From assembly GCA_963813895.1 (NCBI GenBank), contig CAWFAS010000004.1:558001-622000 (forward strand): a stretch of DNA of 64,000 bases. The letters run 5' to 3'. The notes beneath the pieces are model-generated. The model ran no database searches. It saw only the letters and a list, made by a program, of their open reading frames with translations, and was not told where the DNA came from. Positions within the stretch are counted from its first letter, which is position 1. Each line of letters starts with the position of its first letter. This document shows positions 26,709 through 36,504 of the stretch, piece after piece. This DNA is from DASZWJ01 sp963813895 (lineage in GTDB: Bacteria > Pseudomonadota > Gammaproteobacteria > JAURND01). The position numbers and the translations under genes were made by a program.

Positions 26709-27686
26709 TTAAAAACTACAACAATTCCGCTTGCGCCAAATCAAATAACCATAATTCTCGGTGCTGGTTGGTGACTCTAGCGCTGAACCCCAAGTCATCG
26801 TAGTGCGGCCGAATGGCTGGCAGCCAGTGCTAGAAGTGGTAGCTTTTGGATTCACCATCTGATAGCGATATCGAGACTTAGGCATAATTGGTTCTATGGT
26901 AGAGCTACATAGATGGGAAGCGCTACTGTCGCTGATTTGACCCATGCGATGCAGTTTGAAGGTGAGCCGCTCACTGAGTAGCACGCTGGCTTGTACTCCG
27001 CCGATATGCTCACCAACATGTCCCGTCAATGGATACATGGCTCCTTGTGCTCCAGCGCACCAGAAAAGTTGATCATTGGGTAGACCAGTATCTGCGGCAA
27101 GTGCGTCTTCACTACAAGCCATCTGCGAGGCAAGATTGGCAAACTGGGTAGTCTCTGGATACAAGGTTAACGCTAAAGTGTCATTTCGCCAAGTGGGATC
27201 CAATTCACTCATGTAGGTCAATGATACATCACCGCCTTCTCTACATTCACTGCTGAATTCATTCAGCATTTGCATTACGGGGTAGTTATACCAGTGCACA
27301 TGGAAGAAGCTGGTATTTTCATTGACATTATCCACGGCGACAGTGCCATCATTAGGGCTGCCACCGATTCGTATACCACCCATATTCACCAAACAATAAG
27401 GCGATCGAGTAACGTCTACCAAAGCCATCGGCTCCCAATACCCCATGGCGGTGCCAACTTGTGGGATGGGGTTACCAGGACATATGCAAACAGGGGAACC
27501 CGGATTAGGTGTATCTGGATTATGGCCAGATACAATCTTAGTAGAACCAATAGTGATAGGCAGTAAGCAGTCCCAACAAATATCTGTAACTGGATTGACT
27601 AAGTGGCCCGTGCAAGGCGTAGTGCCGGCCCATGCAGAAGAGATCATCAATGTAATCACGGATGCACTTGCCAGCTTCCAGTTCAT
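26709..27686 (-). CDS. traU: F-type conjugation protein TraU
   Basis: 325 aa with signal peptide (SVITLMISSAWA). Cys-rich periplasmic protein (CTGHLVNPVTDICWDC, then CICPG) needed for DNA transfer more than for pilus growth. Family motifs VGYWEP-like (MGYWEPMALVDVTRSPYC) and FHVHWYNYP are present. Its start overlaps the traW stop by 4 bp. The many cysteines imply a need for the CPYC-bearing TraF. Confidence 0.93.
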   Translation of the reverse strand: MNWKLASASVITLMISSAWAGTTPCTGHLVNPVTDICWDCLLPITIGSTKIVSGHNPDTPNPGSPVCICPGNPIPQVGTAMGYWEPMALVDVTRSPYCLVNMGGIRIGGSPNDGTVAVDNVNENTSFFHVHWYNYPVMQMLNEFSSECREGGDVSLTYMSELDPTWRNDTLALTLYPETTQFANLASQMACSEDALAADTGLPNDQLFWCAGAQGAMYPLTGHVGEHIGGVQASVLLSERLTFKLHRMGQISDSSASHLCSSTIEPIMPKSRYRYQMVNPKATTSSTGCQPFGRTTMTWGSALESPTSTENYGYLIWRKRNCCSF

Positions 27687-28306
27687 AATTTAGCCTCAGT
27701 TATCTTAAGCTGCTTTCCTTCCTGCACAACCAGTGCGGGTAGATGGGTAATATTCAATCGCGTTACTAAATGCCCCCCTTGATCAAAGTACACCTGTTTC
27801 TGAAAATTCTGCATTTGTTCAGAAATGGAACCGTTCACGAGAATTAGTTTGGTTTTCCCTCGGTATTGCTGATCCATCTGTTGCGCCCATGCCACTTGCT
27901 GAGGGTTGCCGCCATCGTAAAAAATTAATGCGTTAGACCAGGTCAATGTATCCAATGGATTAAATCGGGAACCATTGGCTTTGATGAGATGATTGTGGTT
28001 ATCATGGATATCATATGGGAGGATCATAGTGGGATCGTAAAGCCAACTCCTGGTCTCCTGGGCAGGGGTTAATCCACTCACGGGTGTTGGCCTATCGGCG
28101 TAAGTTCGCAAAGTGGCGACTTGTTGTTCTTGCCACTTCGCCCATTCGCCACTTTGGATTTTTTGCTGCACTTCAGCTTGAATGGCCTGTAAAAAATCTT
28201 GCTCAGCAATGGGGTAAGTTGCGCCAACAGTCCCCAAATTTTTTGCTGATACGATAAATGGTAGAAAGAGTAGCAACCAACCTACCCAATATTGCCTTTT
28301 AACCAT
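27683..28306 (-). CDS. traW: F-type conjugation protein TraW
   Basis: 207 aa with signal peptide (VGWLLLFLPFIVSA). The N-terminal TraW region (LGTVGATYPIAEQDFL) and C-terminal thioredoxin-like region (LNITHLPALVVQEGKQLKI) are both recognisable. It interacts with TrbC in pilus assembly. It follows trbI by 16 bp and overlaps traU. Confidence 0.92.
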   Translation of the reverse strand: MVKRQYWVGWLLLFLPFIVSAKNLGTVGATYPIAEQDFLQAIQAEVQQKIQSGEWAKWQEQQVATLRTYADRPTPVSGLTPAQETRSWLYDPTMILPYDIHDNHNHLIKANGSRFNPLDTLTWSNALIFYDGGNPQQVAWAQQMDQQYRGKTKLILVNGSISEQMQNFQKQVYFDQGGHLVTRLNITHLPALVVQEGKQLKITEAKL

Positions 28307-28322
28307 AAAGCATATCCTTTTA

Positions 28323-28706
28323 TTAAAAATTACGACTAATCGGCGGCAGTTGTGCTTTTAATTGTGCTTCTACTTCGGGACTTACATCTTTTGCACCGGC
28401 AATGACAGCTTCTCTGGGCAGCAAAATAACTTGTTTATTATTCGCAAAATTATGTAATGTATTCTCCAAAAGTGTTCCAAACAGCTGCACTTGCCTTTGT
28501 TTTTGCTCAGCGGGTAATTTAACCGTCACCTCGCTTTTAATAAATCGGTTAATGATGCTGGTTACATCAACAGTAACCACAGGCTTGGATGGTTCGATCA
28601 AGTGGAATAGAATAAACAGTGCTGCTGCGCCTAACATGCTAATGAAAAACTGTGTTGTAAAATCCAGTAACTTGGCTCTACTTAGCTTAGGAAGATCCAA
28701 TGCCAT
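28323..28706 (-). CDS. trbI: F-type conjugation protein TrbI
   Basis: 127 aa, the F TrbI length. One N-terminal membrane segment (FISMLGAAALFILFHLI) followed by a periplasmic helical domain. TrbI affects pilus retraction and growth in F. Its place ahead of traW matches the F order (traC-trbI-traW-traU). Separated from traC by two plus-strand cargo genes. Confidence 0.85.
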   Translation of the reverse strand: MALDLPKLSRAKLLDFTTQFFISMLGAAALFILFHLIEPSKPVVTVDVTSIINRFIKSEVTVKLPAEQKQRQVQLFGTLLENTLHNFANNKQVILLPREAVIAGAKDVSPEVEAQLKAQLPPISRNF

Positions 28707-28845
28707 AGGGGTACTCCTTTATGGAAAACTTGATTAAAATGTGATTTAAATGGCAACTTTGCCCATCTTAAGCTGCCTGCTGATCATCCTTTGTCGCAAC
28801 ATATTTTTTATCGACTACCAATTGATGAATATTTGAAGGTGAAAA

Positions 28846-29364
28846 ATGAGTGAATTGATTATTCGGGAACCGAGAATGTCAGATGAAGAAGCTTTTATTG
28901 CTGCTATGCAACGTAGCCAGAATTTACATTTTCCTTGGGTAAAATCACCTCAAACTAAAGAGGAGTTTGAAAAATATCTCCAACGCTCACAACTTGTCAA
29001 TCAAAAATCTTTCTTAGCATGCGGTATTTCAGGAAATATTGTGGGTGTATTCAATATCAATGAAATTGTTTTAGGGTTATTTCAGAGTGCATACCTAGGA
29101 TTTTATTCGGTTAGTGATTATGCTGGTCAAGGGTATATGAATCATGCGTTAAAGTTAGTTTTAAGAAATATTTTTGAAGAAATGAAATTACATCGAATTG
29201 AAGCTAACATCCAACCTAAAAATATCCGATCAATAAACTTAGTAAAAGCGAATGGTTTTTCTAAAGAAGGTTTTTCTCCTCGATATTTAAATATCAATGG
29301 TGTGTGGTGTGACCATGAGCGTTGGGCATTGACCTACGAGGACTGGATTCAGTGCAAATCCTAA
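28846..29364 (+). CDS. GNAT N-acetyltransferase, RimJ-like
   Basis: 172 aa. The acetyl-CoA motif is YAGQGYMNHALKLVLRNIF, and the C-terminal NIRSINLVKANGFSKEGFS is typical of ribosomal-protein-alanine acetyltransferase relatives. Substrate unknown. Plus-strand cargo between trbI and traC, in a pair with the methyltransferase 61 bp downstream. Confidence 0.88.
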   Translation: MSELIIREPRMSDEEAFIAAMQRSQNLHFPWVKSPQTKEEFEKYLQRSQLVNQKSFLACGISGNIVGVFNINEIVLGLFQSAYLGFYSVSDYAGQGYMNHALKLVLRNIFEEMKLHRIEANIQPKNIRSINLVKANGFSKEGFSPRYLNINGVWCDHERWALTYEDWIQCKS

Positions 29365-29425
29365 AGCACCACTTCATAGAAACCTTTAATTAGGTTTTAA
29401 ACAAATTCAACCAAGAGAATCGCAT

Positions 29426-30148
29426 ATGCCAATAAAACCGGTTTTTAATCAATTAGCGCCTTATTACGATCTAATTTATGCCTGGAAGGACTACCAGAAA
29501 GAAGCCAATAGAATTAAATCTCTAATAAAAAAATATAAAAAATCTGATGGCAATGATTTGCTGGAGGTCGCCTGTGGCACAGGAAAACATACACAATACC
29601 TGAAAGATGATTTTTTGATTCTGGGCACGGATGCAAATAAATCCATGCTAACAATTGCTCAAAAGAGCAATCCAGATGTGAAGTTCAAGCAGGTGGATAT
29701 GGTCAAAATGGATTTGAGTAATACCTTCGATGCGATTATTTGTCTTTTCAGTTCGATTGGATATGTAAAGACATATAAAAACCTTAGCGCCACCATTAAA
29801 AATTTTTCGCAGCACTTGAATAAAGGAGGTGTAGTTATTATAGAGCCTTGGTTCACAGAATCCGCTTATATTACTGGATTACCCAGCATGACTATTCATG
29901 ATGGCAAGGATATAAAAATTGCCAGACTCTGCGTCTGTAAAAAACGTGGCATTCTGTCTGTCATGGATATGCACTACCTTATCGCGGAAAAGAACCAAAC
30001 TATGAAACATTTTATCGAACGGCATGAGCTTGCCATGTTTGATGTGGACAAAGTACTCAGTATCATGGAGAAAAATAGCCTGAAAGCTCAGTTTTTAAAC
30101 AATGGTTTAATGAAAGATCGCGGTTTATATATTGGTGTAAAGAAATAA
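29426..30148 (+). CDS. SAM-dependent methyltransferase (class I)
   Basis: 240 aa. Motif I is LLEVACGTGKHTQYL, preceded by the APYYDLIYAWKDY start common to small-molecule N-methyltransferases of the DesVI/ubiE-like group. Motif IV region is AIICLFSSIGYV. It could methylate a drug, sugar or natural product; there is no rRNA methylase signature. It ends 16 bp from the convergent traC. Confidence 0.87.
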   Translation: MPIKPVFNQLAPYYDLIYAWKDYQKEANRIKSLIKKYKKSDGNDLLEVACGTGKHTQYLKDDFLILGTDANKSMLTIAQKSNPDVKFKQVDMVKMDLSNTFDAIICLFSSIGYVKTYKNLSATIKNFSQHLNKGGVVIIEPWFTESAYITGLPSMTIHDGKDIKIARLCVCKKRGILSVMDMHYLIAEKNQTMKHFIERHELAMFDVDKVLSIMEKNSLKAQFLNNGLMKDRGLYIGVKK

Positions 30149-30163
30149 CGGCTTTCAACATGA

Positions 30164-32665
30164 TCATCTTTGTTTGAACCGTTTTTCTGTTATGGCTGCG
30201 ATAGCATCTTTCAGAGATAAACCTTGTGCTTGTAATTGTTTAACTGCTTCAAACTCTTCACCTTTAGATGAATAAAGAATCCGTGAATAAGGATCTAAAA
30301 CAATGCGATGGAGTGATAATCCCTGCGGGCTTTTAATCACACATTCGGAATAATCATCTGTTTTTTTCAAGTCTTTAAATAAGCGCTCAGTATAAGCATC
30401 CATATTCAGGCGTTTAGCTGCTTTTAGCTGATCAATGCTTTCCGTTTTTTGTCCTAAAATCAGGTTGTAATCGGAGTTTTCATACGCGGCAATGGCAGTG
30501 GCATTTTTAAAATAATCATTGATGGATTGAGTAATCGTAACAAAATTAGCATTGTAGCGTCGTGCTCTACGATAGCCGGTTTCGATAAATTTAGCTGCAC
30601 CTTCATTATCACCATCCAACAAATCCCAGGCTTCATCGATCACACAGGATTTAGTTTGTGTGCGAGAACCTAAATACATACGCTCAGAGATTTGGTACAT
30701 CAACACCAGTAATACGATTTTTTGGAGATCTTTTTTGGCTTTGAGTTCTTCCAATTCTAAAACCACCAAAGGATTCTCAAAATTCAACGTGCAACGTCCT
30801 TCAAAATATTTACCGTACATGCCATCTTGGGTATAGGTGTATAGTAAATGTCCCAGACGTTCGCAAATTTCATTGTGCTGTTGCGATAACCAGTTGGCAA
30901 CCTGGGTAATACTGGCTTGATTACCACACTCTGTCCACGCTGCTTTTAGGGCTTTTTCTAAATAAGTCATTTCTTCATCGGTAACGTTACCGTTGGGTCT
31001 TGCCATCGCTGCTAATAGAGGCTTTAGAATTTCAAGCGAATCATCAAAAGATTGGATGAACGTGAATGGGTTTAATGAAATGTGACTATCAGTCTTGAAT
31101 TCAATAAACTCTCCGCCGAGGATATGGCAGGTTTTCTCATAAGAACGGCCGACATCGATCACCCAAACTCTGCCGCCAGAACCTAATAAGGCCACAATGT
31201 ATTCTTGCGTCAGCACAGATTTACCGCTACCCGATTTAGCAGCAATAGCCACATTATAATTACCGTCGGGATTATCAAAAGGATTCCAGATGGCGATTTG
31301 ACCTCGTCGACCTGGCAACAGTAAGCTTGGCCGTTGCATCCCTTTCCATTCACCCTGTAGTGGTAATAGGTTAGCAGCCGCGAAGGCATTGATTGAGCGC
31401 AGGCGACCAAATAGGCGTAGATCATCATACAATCCTTCACTCATCATCATGGGCAACATCGCAAGCCAAGATTGAAATTGCAAGAATGCTTCTTTGCGCA
31501 GTTTCCAGCCATTGGCGCGATACAGATCCCGCACTTTACGCTCGGCGGCGTTAGCTTGTTCTGGTTGCGCATAAATAACCACTTGATAAAACACTTTTAC
31601 CAAGCGATCACCTTCTGCCAACCGGTCACGGATAAACGCCCAATCCTGATATTCCTGACGGATGGTGGGTTTAAATTTAGCCAGTGGACTTTTCGCTGTA
31701 GAATCTTTATTGAGGAAATGCATTTGTGCACGAGAGCTGGATTTTTCCTGATCTAATGGTCGTACATGAAAGCTAATTAAGAATGGGCATGGAATTTGCA
31801 AAGCGCTATTGAATAATTGGCCTAAATTTTCGCCCATCAACCATTGCGTCATTGTCTGTGGAAAATCGCGCACGGTAAAACAGCGCACTGCCCAATCTTC
31901 ATGTTCGCTCTGTAATTTTAATTGGTTAGGATGCACTGTCAGCTGATATTCGGGATCTGTCATTTGTAGCGATAATGCATCTAATTCATGCCAAGCTTGC
32001 TGTGCTGCGTAGCAGGAAGTAGAAGGGTTTAACAAATCCGTCATCAGACTAAGAAAATTCTCAATCGGGATATTGCGACTGACCACTTGTAACGAGCGCA
32101 GCGAACTGCTGATATCCTCTCGCACCTGCATTAAAGATTCGGTACTTTCCTGATTTTTATGTGGCATCGACACCACCAGATGCAGGCGAAAGTCCCGCAA
32201 GACGAAATTACCGTCAGAAGCTATGGATTTTAATGTCCCGCTTTTTAAGAATTCAGCCCGCTTTTGCGCCAACCAAGAAAATATGCCACTATGTTGAGAG
32301 CGTTCCATCGCAAAAGCATCAATACTGTCGCCGATTTTGTCGGAAGCCCATAACAGGCACTGCATATCGGCTGAAGTAGGCAAGACATCAGTAAGCAAAC
32401 TGGCTAAAATCTGTACTGTTTGTTCACTGGCTCCGGTGAGTGGGGCTACTTCTAATATAAATCCCTGGCTTTTTTTGTTATAAAAGATCTGTGTATCGGG
32501 ATTGTAGGTTTCATAGGGTAACAAACTAGACAGAGGGTATTGGTCAAAGAAATCACCCAGCAGGTGGGATGGCGGTGTTTTTTTACTGACACCAAATTGG
32601 ATGGACTCTCCCAACCAGCCAGCGATTGTTTCTTTCCAGTCGGAAAAGTTAAACCAATCTTTCAT
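30164..32665 (-). CDS. traC: F-type conjugation ATPase TraC (VirB4 family)
   Basis: 833 aa, close to F TraC (about 875). N-terminal TraC domain (residues ~30-300, YNPDTQIFYNKKSQGFILE). ATPase domain with Walker A AKSGSGKSVLTQEY near residue 480 and Walker B SCVIDEAWDLL near 670. It powers pilin handling and pilus assembly at the inner membrane. It is flanked on both sides by plus-strand cargo, so its transcription from upstream tra promoters must run through the GFA gene. Confidence 0.95.
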   Translation of the reverse strand: MKDWFNFSDWKETIAGWLGESIQFGVSKKTPPSHLLGDFFDQYPLSSLLPYETYNPDTQIFYNKKSQGFILEVAPLTGASEQTVQILASLLTDVLPTSADMQCLLWASDKIGDSIDAFAMERSQHSGIFSWLAQKRAEFLKSGTLKSIASDGNFVLRDFRLHLVVSMPHKNQESTESLMQVREDISSSLRSLQVVSRNIPIENFLSLMTDLLNPSTSCYAAQQAWHELDALSLQMTDPEYQLTVHPNQLKLQSEHEDWAVRCFTVRDFPQTMTQWLMGENLGQLFNSALQIPCPFLISFHVRPLDQEKSSSRAQMHFLNKDSTAKSPLAKFKPTIRQEYQDWAFIRDRLAEGDRLVKVFYQVVIYAQPEQANAAERKVRDLYRANGWKLRKEAFLQFQSWLAMLPMMMSEGLYDDLRLFGRLRSINAFAAANLLPLQGEWKGMQRPSLLLPGRRGQIAIWNPFDNPDGNYNVAIAAKSGSGKSVLTQEYIVALLGSGGRVWVIDVGRSYEKTCHILGGEFIEFKTDSHISLNPFTFIQSFDDSLEILKPLLAAMARPNGNVTDEEMTYLEKALKAAWTECGNQASITQVANWLSQQHNEICERLGHLLYTYTQDGMYGKYFEGRCTLNFENPLVVLELEELKAKKDLQKIVLLVLMYQISERMYLGSRTQTKSCVIDEAWDLLDGDNEGAAKFIETGYRRARRYNANFVTITQSINDYFKNATAIAAYENSDYNLILGQKTESIDQLKAAKRLNMDAYTERLFKDLKKTDDYSECVIKSPQGLSLHRIVLDPYSRILYSSKGEEFEAVKQLQAQGLSLKDAIAAITEKRFKQR

Positions 32666-32727
32666 GATGCATATCTCAATTTGTAGTTTGTGGTGTGGAA
32701 TATTATTTATTTAAAATCGGAGCTTTT

Positions 32728-33162
32728 ATGAAAACACTTACTGGACGTTGCCTTTGCGAAGCTATTACTTACGAAATCACAGGACAACTCGGCCCAATTG
32801 TGAATTGTCATTGCTCGAAATGTCGGCGTTGGCATGGTGCTGCGTTTAGAACACGTGCCTCTGTTAAAAAAGATCAATTTAAATGGGTAGCAGGCGAACA
32901 ACTTTTGTCCAAATATCCAGTTTCAGAAAATGCTATTCACACATTTTGTTCGATTTGCGGTTCTTGTTTGGTTACGTTTTACAAGAATCCACCGGATTTG
33001 ATTCGCCTACCTTTGGGTGGTTTGGAGCAAGATCCAGGCTCTCGTCCTGAGGCTAATATTTTCGTGGGTTCTAAAGCACCCTGGTATACGATTTGTGATG
33101 GATTGCCTCAATATACGAACAGACCAGAATCAGATGCTAACGTTTCTTTAGAAAAAAAGTAA
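32728..33162 (+). CDS. GFA/CENP-V-family zinc protein
   Basis: 144 aa from ATG 32728. Zinc-binding cysteines occur as TGRCLCEAITYE, CHCSKCRRWHG and FCSICGSCL, the Mss4-like fold of the glutathione-dependent formaldehyde-activating family. Most members have no proven reaction. A lone plus-strand gene between traC and traV, divergent from traC with about 60 bp between; probably single-gene cargo with its own promoter. Confidence 0.88.
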   Translation: MKTLTGRCLCEAITYEITGQLGPIVNCHCSKCRRWHGAAFRTRASVKKDQFKWVAGEQLLSKYPVSENAIHTFCSICGSCLVTFYKNPPDLIRLPLGGLEQDPGSRPEANIFVGSKAPWYTICDGLPQYTNRPESDANVSLEKK

Positions 33163-33196
33163 ATATGTAGTTTTATCGATGACAATGTCACAAATC

Positions 33197-33613
33197 TCAG
33201 TTAACTGTTGAAGTGGAAATATTTGCCCATTGTCCTGGTTTAACTACACTATAGAGTGTGCCAGGCTGATGATAATTACCATCTTGGTCTTCATAGGGCG
33301 CGATCCAAATGCGCATCACGGTTTCTGGTTGGCGCAGCCATTCAGGATTCGCAAAGGAGCCGCTCTTACTTGCGAATGTACCAACCTGATTTTGAATGGT
33401 TGCAGTTGTGAGATTGGAATTTCCTACAGTTCTTTTTGCACCAACCTTACCTTGGTCAATCATCGTATTTACCTGATCCAGGCTATTGCATTGCACGCCA
33501 GGTTGCATTGGGCAGCTGAAATTAGAGTTCAGGCCAGTACATCCGGTTAACATGAATGAAAATATACAGGCGCAGAAAAATAACTGTTTTTTAAAAAGTG
33601 ATGATGCAGTCAT
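33197..33613 (-). CDS. traV: Conjugation outer-membrane lipoprotein TraV
   Basis: 138 aa. Lipoprotein signal peptide ending in the lipobox LTGC, then the TraV motif GLNSNFSCPMQPGVQC. The C-terminus includes VMRIWIAPYEDQDGNYH, the usual link to the TraB/TraK core. It forms the outer-membrane ring of the T4SS. It is 9 bp downstream of traB and shorter than F TraV (171 aa). Confidence 0.92.
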   Translation of the reverse strand: MTASSLFKKQLFFCACIFSFMLTGCTGLNSNFSCPMQPGVQCNSLDQVNTMIDQGKVGAKRTVGNSNLTTATIQNQVGTFASKSGSFANPEWLRQPETVMRIWIAPYEDQDGNYHQPGTLYSVVKPGQWANISTSTVN

Positions 33614-33622
33614 GGCAGTTTC

Positions 33623-34960
33623 CTAAGAATTGGCGGATTGCGTGGTTTGGGATTTGAGAAGCTCAATTTGTTGCGATGTTAATGGTAAGGTTTGTGGTGG
33701 CGGTGGTGGCAGTGTGTTTGGACTGGTAGCATTAGTGGTCATGGCAAAAGGAGAAGCAACCGTATCAGCTTTCTCATCATGCTTTTGCCCATCCAGATAA
33801 AAGCCTTCTAAAAACACAATATCCACTACTGTTCCTGCACTGAGCTGAATCACAGGATGATATTGATCGGCACGGCGGATATTGTATTCAGCTAATTTAT
33901 CCATCGCATTGCTGACGCCTTGCGCTGCGCCATATTTAAAAACATCGCTGTTGCTGACAGTGGTCACCGCACCATAGGGATTTAAAGCAGTCGATGTATA
34001 TTGCTGAGCAATGCCGCTAGACAATCCTGACAAACTCCCTGCGATAAAAGCACGCTTCAATAGCGCACCTTCACGCCATAATGGAACGCCGCGAACACCA
34101 TTTTTACCTTCTGGCCCAAACACAGTACCCAGCACAGGAAGATCTATGATTTGCCCTGTGGGGCCAACACAGCTTAATCGCTCCAGGCGCATCTGACCAC
34201 GCTCAGAAGAAATATCACCGATAGCAGCCGCAGTGGCTACACAATCTTTTAGATGACTTTTATGGTGATTAGGTAAAGTGCCAGGGTCGATGATGCGAAA
34301 TAGTGTTGGTGTAGGATTACTTTGACTAGTTGTGCCAGCGGAAGCATCTGCACCACCGATCATCACTGCACGAACAAAAGTACCAGAAGGTACATAGGTA
34401 TCAGGATTTTTAGAAGGAGTAGTAGGCGCTTTGAAACCGAGATTTTGCGGCGTTAATTGCAGAATGTCTTCACTGATGCCTGTGCCATCATTTACCGGAG
34501 ATCCATCCCCAGCGCTTGAACCTGGAGCAAACATCGTGCCATCACTATTGCCGGTTTTATTTTTAGTTAATGTTTGTTCTAACTGCTTAACTTGATTTTG
34601 TAAATCTTTGACTTGCTGGTTCTCATTTTGATTGGCTTGTAATTGTTTTTCTTTATCCTGATTCAGCAATTCTAGTTGTTGCTGTAAAGTTTCAGTGGTT
34701 TTCTGCTGTTTTGTTAATGCATTTTGTGTACGCTCAACCCAGATACTGTTCTCATTGACGTGATTTAATGGGCTAGTGAAATCGGTTGAAGTTTCCTGCT
34801 TTTTGGTAGCTGTTGATTTTGAGCTGGAATGCGAGAATAGCAAGGATCCAGCCCAGAACAAAACAATCACAGCAATACCAGCAATCATAAAGTTTCGTTG
34901 TTGTTTCTTTTTGACGGCACTGTTTTTGGTACTAGGATTTTTGGAGTCTGATTTATCCAT
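33623..34960 (-). CDS. traB: Conjugation core protein TraB (VirB10 family)
   Basis: 445 aa. Membrane segment at about 24-45 (NFMIAGIAVIVLFWAGSLLF), a coiled coil at about 75-140 (LQQQLELLNQDKEKQLQ), then the VirB10-like barrel domain (YVPSGTFVRAVMIGG, RLSCVGPTGQIIDLPV). A C-terminal proline run (PPPPPQ) is present. It spans both membranes and connects the inner ATPases to TraV-TraK. Its start overlaps the traK stop by 8 bp. Confidence 0.94.
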   Translation of the reverse strand: MDKSDSKNPSTKNSAVKKKQQRNFMIAGIAVIVLFWAGSLLFSHSSSKSTATKKQETSTDFTSPLNHVNENSIWVERTQNALTKQQKTTETLQQQLELLNQDKEKQLQANQNENQQVKDLQNQVKQLEQTLTKNKTGNSDGTMFAPGSSAGDGSPVNDGTGISEDILQLTPQNLGFKAPTTPSKNPDTYVPSGTFVRAVMIGGADASAGTTSQSNPTPTLFRIIDPGTLPNHHKSHLKDCVATAAAIGDISSERGQMRLERLSCVGPTGQIIDLPVLGTVFGPEGKNGVRGVPLWREGALLKRAFIAGSLSGLSSGIAQQYTSTALNPYGAVTTVSNSDVFKYGAAQGVSNAMDKLAEYNIRRADQYHPVIQLSAGTVVDIVFLEGFYLDGQKHDEKADTVASPFAMTTNATSPNTLPPPPPQTLPLTSQQIELLKSQTTQSANS

Positions 34961-35651
34961 GACGTGTCACCTTGTAGAGTAAAGTTTCACCTTTGGGTAA
35001 TAGCTGATCGTTTTGCAAAGCAATGGCTCGATCGCCGGGGCGATAAAACTGCGATTCATTTAATTGCATGGTTTGATGCGACCGATTTGTGATTCGATAC
35101 ACTGACCCTTGAAATTGCGCGCCATCAAATACAGCTAAAAGACGAACATTGAATTGTGAATTCCAGCGCTGATTTTTCGCGGAGTTGACAACCGTCATGG
35201 CATAGTCATCGGAGTCTTTACCATTCACCATTGTGCGAACCAACTGAACCAGTTGCGTTTCAGATGAAGGGCTATTATCCCAAGGTGAGGTTGTGTTGTT
35301 GGTTTGTCTGGGTTGCAATACGAGGATACTTGCAGATCCAACTTTTGGTGTCAGTTGCAACACGTAGTTGTGGTTTTGCTCGGTGCTGATAAACACGTAA
35401 AATGGTTTGTGTTGGTAGCTCTCAGTGGGTTTGATAAATACTGCACCTTGAACAGTGTCGTTTTGATAAGTGTAAGCACCTTCGACACCACGCAAAGCCC
35501 GAATGCGATCATCAGCGACGGCAATACGTGTAGGTTCAGCAGAAGAAATGCTGGCTTTTATTGTGGTGTTATCATTGACTCGAACCGTATAAGCACCTGC
35601 CAGTACCGGCATTATCAAACTCAATAATCCGATAATTAAAAATTTACGCAT
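34953..35651 (-). CDS. traK: Conjugation core protein TraK (VirB9-like secretin)
   Basis: 232 aa from ATG 35651, chosen because it starts a clear signal peptide (MRKFLIIGLLSLIMPVLAG); the longer frame from 35792 runs inside traE. Followed by the TraK domain (TIKASISSAEPTRIAVADDR, IRALRGVEGAY). Part of the outer-membrane core with TraV and TraB. Overlaps traE by 8 bp. Confidence 0.93.
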   Translation of the reverse strand: MRKFLIIGLLSLIMPVLAGAYTVRVNDNTTIKASISSAEPTRIAVADDRIRALRGVEGAYTYQNDTVQGAVFIKPTESYQHKPFYVFISTEQNHNYVLQLTPKVGSASILVLQPRQTNNTTSPWDNSPSSETQLVQLVRTMVNGKDSDDYAMTVVNSAKNQRWNSQFNVRLLAVFDGAQFQGSVYRITNRSHQTMQLNESQFYRPGDRAIALQNDQLLPKGETLLYKVTRHG

Positions 35652-36213
35652 GCGGTTTATCCTCCAATTCTTGAAACGACTGCAATCGTAATTGCCCATT
35701 GATATAGCGGTAACGCACTTGGTAAATGACGCGCGCTGCAGGCAGTGGTGCATTACCAATAGTAGAAATGAGATCACCCGTAATGCGCGCATTAAGATTT
35801 TGAGAATCCACCATAATGTTAGTGGGATAAAAAGCCAAACTTAGATGACTTTTTGTTAAGTGATCTGCTTCTGCCACCAGTTCATTTTTAAATCCACCGT
35901 AAAAAGAAGCATCGGTATAGCGTAGTAACGTCTCGCGTTGGTATTCAGCACTGGTTGGCGTGACAGTAAGCCGCAATTGCGCTAAAAAAATAGTCATTTC
36001 GGTCAGATATTCTGGAGATACTTGGCTGTTATCCACCCAAAAAGAGCGTTGAATCACCGGCGGCGTAATCACAATCCGTTCACGGCCAATCAGTCGCAAA
36101 ATCATCATCGACAACAAAACACACAGCAGTAATAACCCGACTGACAGCACCAAATAACCATTACGTTTAGCTATCAATTCTTGCAGACGGGATTGTTGAA
36201 TCGCAGTTTTCAT
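35644..36213 (-). CDS. traE: Conjugation protein TraE (VirB5/VirB8-like)
   Basis: 189 aa, the F TraE length. One N-terminal membrane segment (YLVLSVGLLLLCVLLSMMIL) and a periplasmic domain (RSFWVDNSQVSPEYLTEM, PTSAEYQRETLLRYTDASFY). Needed for pilus assembly. It sits 3 bp after traL and overlaps traK. Confidence 0.92.
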   Translation of the reverse strand: MKTAIQQSRLQELIAKRNGYLVLSVGLLLLCVLLSMMILRLIGRERIVITPPVIQRSFWVDNSQVSPEYLTEMTIFLAQLRLTVTPTSAEYQRETLLRYTDASFYGGFKNELVAEADHLTKSHLSLAFYPTNIMVDSQNLNARITGDLISTIGNAPLPAARVIYQVRYRYINGQLRLQSFQELEDKPHA

Positions 36214-36216
36214 GAT

Positions 36217-36504
36217 TTAGCCTATGAGTTCGCGTTGATAGGATGGCGGTGTGGCCTTGAATCGAAACCAGGTAGGTAAATACCAATACAACAGGTTATA
36301 GAGAAAATAATGCCCTTGTTCACCCTTGATTCGTTTTAAACCCCAAAGCAGACCTACACCAACGCACAGGCCAATCAAAGGGCTATCCAGAAAAGCCATT
36401 CCAATTACAAAAGGTAAAACCAGTAAGATAAATTCATCCACTGTCCATAAAATTAATTTGAAGGGTTCATCTAAATGTTGAGGAATGTGGTAGCGATCGT
36501 TCAT
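36217..36504 (-). CDS. traL: Conjugation protein TraL (VirB3-like)
   Basis: 95 aa inner-membrane protein with the characteristic HIPQHLDEPFKLILWTVDE start, two hydrophobic segments (VLPFVIGMAFL; IGLCVGVGLLWG) and a C-terminus ending in the LLYWYLPTWFRFK motif. Early pilus-assembly factor. Overlaps traA by 4 bp. Confidence 0.93.
   Translation of the reverse strand: MNDRYHIPQHLDEPFKLILWTVDEFILLVLPFVIGMAFLDSPLIGLCVGVGLLWGLKRIKGEQGHYFLYNLLYWYLPTWFRFKATPPSYQRELIG

Noticed and set aside
33230..33550. 106-codon plus-strand frame
   Set aside because: Lies entirely antisense to traV, which has a clear lipobox and tra context.
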